Assembly (NCBI RefSeq): GCF_000284415.1
Contig: NC_017059.1
Coordinates: 3,825,405-3,838,662 of the forward strand
Source of the DNA: Pararhodospirillum photometricum DSM 122
GTDB lineage: Bacteria; Pseudomonadota; Alphaproteobacteria; Rhodospirillales; Rhodospirillaceae
Reading direction: 5' to 3'
DNA length: 13,258 nt
Shown: positions 12,406 to 13,258 of the stretch, in pieces
Layout: the number at the start of each line of letters is the position of its first letter
Position numbering within the stretch: the stretch's first letter is position 1
Notes under the pieces: model-generated
Seen by the model: only the letters and a program-made list of their open reading frames with translations
The model's database searches: none
What the model was told of the DNA's origin: nothing
Translations under genes and position numbers: made by a program

Positions 12406-13226
12406 CCGATGCGGTGCCGGTGGACAAGACAGACGCGGTCCCCTCCACGGAGCCGCCGCCCTTGGTCGCCGTGCGACCGGGCACGATGACCGATCCCGCC
12501 ACCGCCCAAGGCTTGGCCGCGCACAACCTGGGCAAACATTACCGCAAGCGTCAGGTGCTGCGCGACGTGTCGGTGGCGGTGCGACGGGGCGAGGCGGTCG
12601 GGCTGCTGGGGCCCAACGGCGCTGGCAAGACCACCTGCTTTTACTGCCTCACCGGCTTGGTGCGCCCCGACAGCGGCGAGGTTCGTCTGGACGGGCGCGA
12701 TGTCACCCGCTTGCCCATGTATCGCCGGGCCCGGCTGGGGGTGGGCTATCTGCCCCAGGAAGCTTCGGTGTTTCGCGGCTTGACCGTGGAGCAGAACATT
12801 CGGGGCATCTTGGAGGTGGTCGAGCGCGATCCCGAGGCCCGGCGGGACGACCTGGAAACCCTGTTGCGCGAGTTCAACATCACCCACCTGCGCCACACCT
12901 CGACCCTGGCGCTGTCGGGCGGTGAGCGACGGCGCACCGAGATCGCCCGCGCCCTGGCCGCCCGCCCGGCTTTCTTGCTGCTTGACGAGCCGTTGGCGGG
13001 GATCGATCCCATCGCCGTGGGCGAGATCCGTGACCTGGTGTCCCATCTCAAAGATCGGGGGCTGGGGGTGCTGATCACCGACCACAATGTCCGCGAAACC
13101 CTGGAGGTGGTCGATCGCGCCTATATCCTGCACGAGGGAACGGTGATGATGGAGGGGCGTCCCTCTGAAATCGTCGCCCACGAGGGGGTGCGTCGGGTTT
13201 ATCTTGGGGATCGGTTCAGTCTCTAA
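12402..13226 (+). CDS. lptB: LPS export ABC transporter ATPase LptB
   Basis: Powers extraction of LPS from the inner membrane together with LptF and LptG (not in this window). All ABC ATPase motifs are present: Walker A GPNGAGKTT (70-78), Q-loop LPQE (Q119), signature LSGGE (171-175), Walker B FLLLDEP (191-197), D-loop AGIDP, and switch H228 in ITDHNV. The sequence YLPQEASVFRGLTVEQN is characteristic of LptB. From the ATG at 12402 the protein is 274 residues, with about 37 extra Pro/Ala/Asp-rich residues before the ABC core; an in-frame ATG at 12486 would give 246 residues, near the usual length. I kept 12402 because it forms the ATGA overlap with lptA seen at every junction of this operon. 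Confidence 0.95.
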   Translation: MTDAVPVDKTDAVPSTEPPPLVAVRPGTMTDPATAQGLAAHNLGKHYRKRQVLRDVSVAVRRGEAVGLLGPNGAGKTTCFYCLTGLVRPDSGEVRLDGRDVTRLPMYRRARLGVGYLPQEASVFRGLTVEQNIRGILEVVERDPEARRDDLETLLREFNITHLRHTSTLALSGGERRRTEIARALAARPAFLLLDEPLAGIDPIAVGEIRDLVSHLKDRGLGVLITDHNVRETLEVVDRAYILHEGTVMMEGRPSEIVAHEGVRRVYLGDRFSL

Positions 13227-13247
13227 CCCAGAGCGGAGGTCAACCAT

Positions 13248-13258
13248 ATGGTGATGTC
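13248..13258 (+). CDS. Start of the next gene, truncated by the window edge
   Basis: ATG at 13248 is preceded by GGAGG (13235-13239) at eight bases, 21 bases after the lptB stop. Only three codons (Met-Val-Met) and two bases of a fourth are visible, so the product cannot be read. In many alphaproteobacteria rpoN (sigma-54) follows lptB; this is a guess from synteny only. Confidence 0.45.

Noticed and set aside
12189..13247. 352-residue minus-strand frame across lptA/lptB
   Set aside because: Antisense to an LptB gene with all ABC motifs; long frame is expected from high third-position GC.

Overview
The window is GC-rich chromosomal DNA, most likely from an alphaproteobacterium of the Rhodospirillales (Rhodospirillum/Pararhodospirillum-like). 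The main support is the gene order ribonuclease D - kdsD - lptC - lptA - lptB, the NDUFA9-like protein and the alphaproteobacterial SerB. The species is an inference; no rRNA or other decisive marker is present.

Left part (1-2535, + strand): a small accessory-looking block. It holds the 3' end of a gene for an actin/Hsp70-fold ATPase-like protein, an overlapping gene for an exported membrane protein with a cytoplasmic coiled coil, and, past a strong intrinsic terminator, an unrecognised 194-aa protein. Base composition is uneven, with an AT-rich island around 1230-1400. I cannot assign a function, and part of the locus lies upstream of the window.

Middle (2578-7866): serB (-), tRNA-Gly(CCC) (-), a soluble globin-coupled chemotaxis receptor (+, frame broken at a G run), a two-TM PAS/histidine-kinase-like protein lacking key kinase residues (-), a 90-aa unknown protein (+), and an NDUFA9-like NAD(P)-binding protein (-).

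Right part (8172-13258, + strand): five sequence-identical tRNA-Leu(CAG) genes in tandem, then ribonuclease D, then the lipopolysaccharide gene run kdsD-lptC-lptA-lptB. KdsD makes arabinose-5-phosphate, the precursor of Kdo. LptC, LptA and LptB are the inner-membrane anchor, periplasmic bridge and ATPase of LPS export. kdsD, lptC, lptA and lptB join through ATGA stop/start overlaps, so they look translationally coupled. kdsD carries a one-base frame break at another G run; two such breaks suggest homopolymer sequencing errors rather than two dead genes. The window ends at the start of another gene.

Seven copies of a GC-rich palindrome (GGCTGGGGAGGC-loop-GCCTCCCCAGCC) lie between genes. Most sit after stop codons, like bidirectional terminators, but two lie between divergent genes where no gene ends. 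Stretches without a gene near 300 bases: 3639-3930 holds the tRNA-Gly promoter candidate, hairpin copy 3 and a 16-bp perfect palindrome; 7867-8171 holds hairpin copy 6 and a candidate promoter for the tRNA-Leu array. No IS element, CRISPR array or phage gene was seen.
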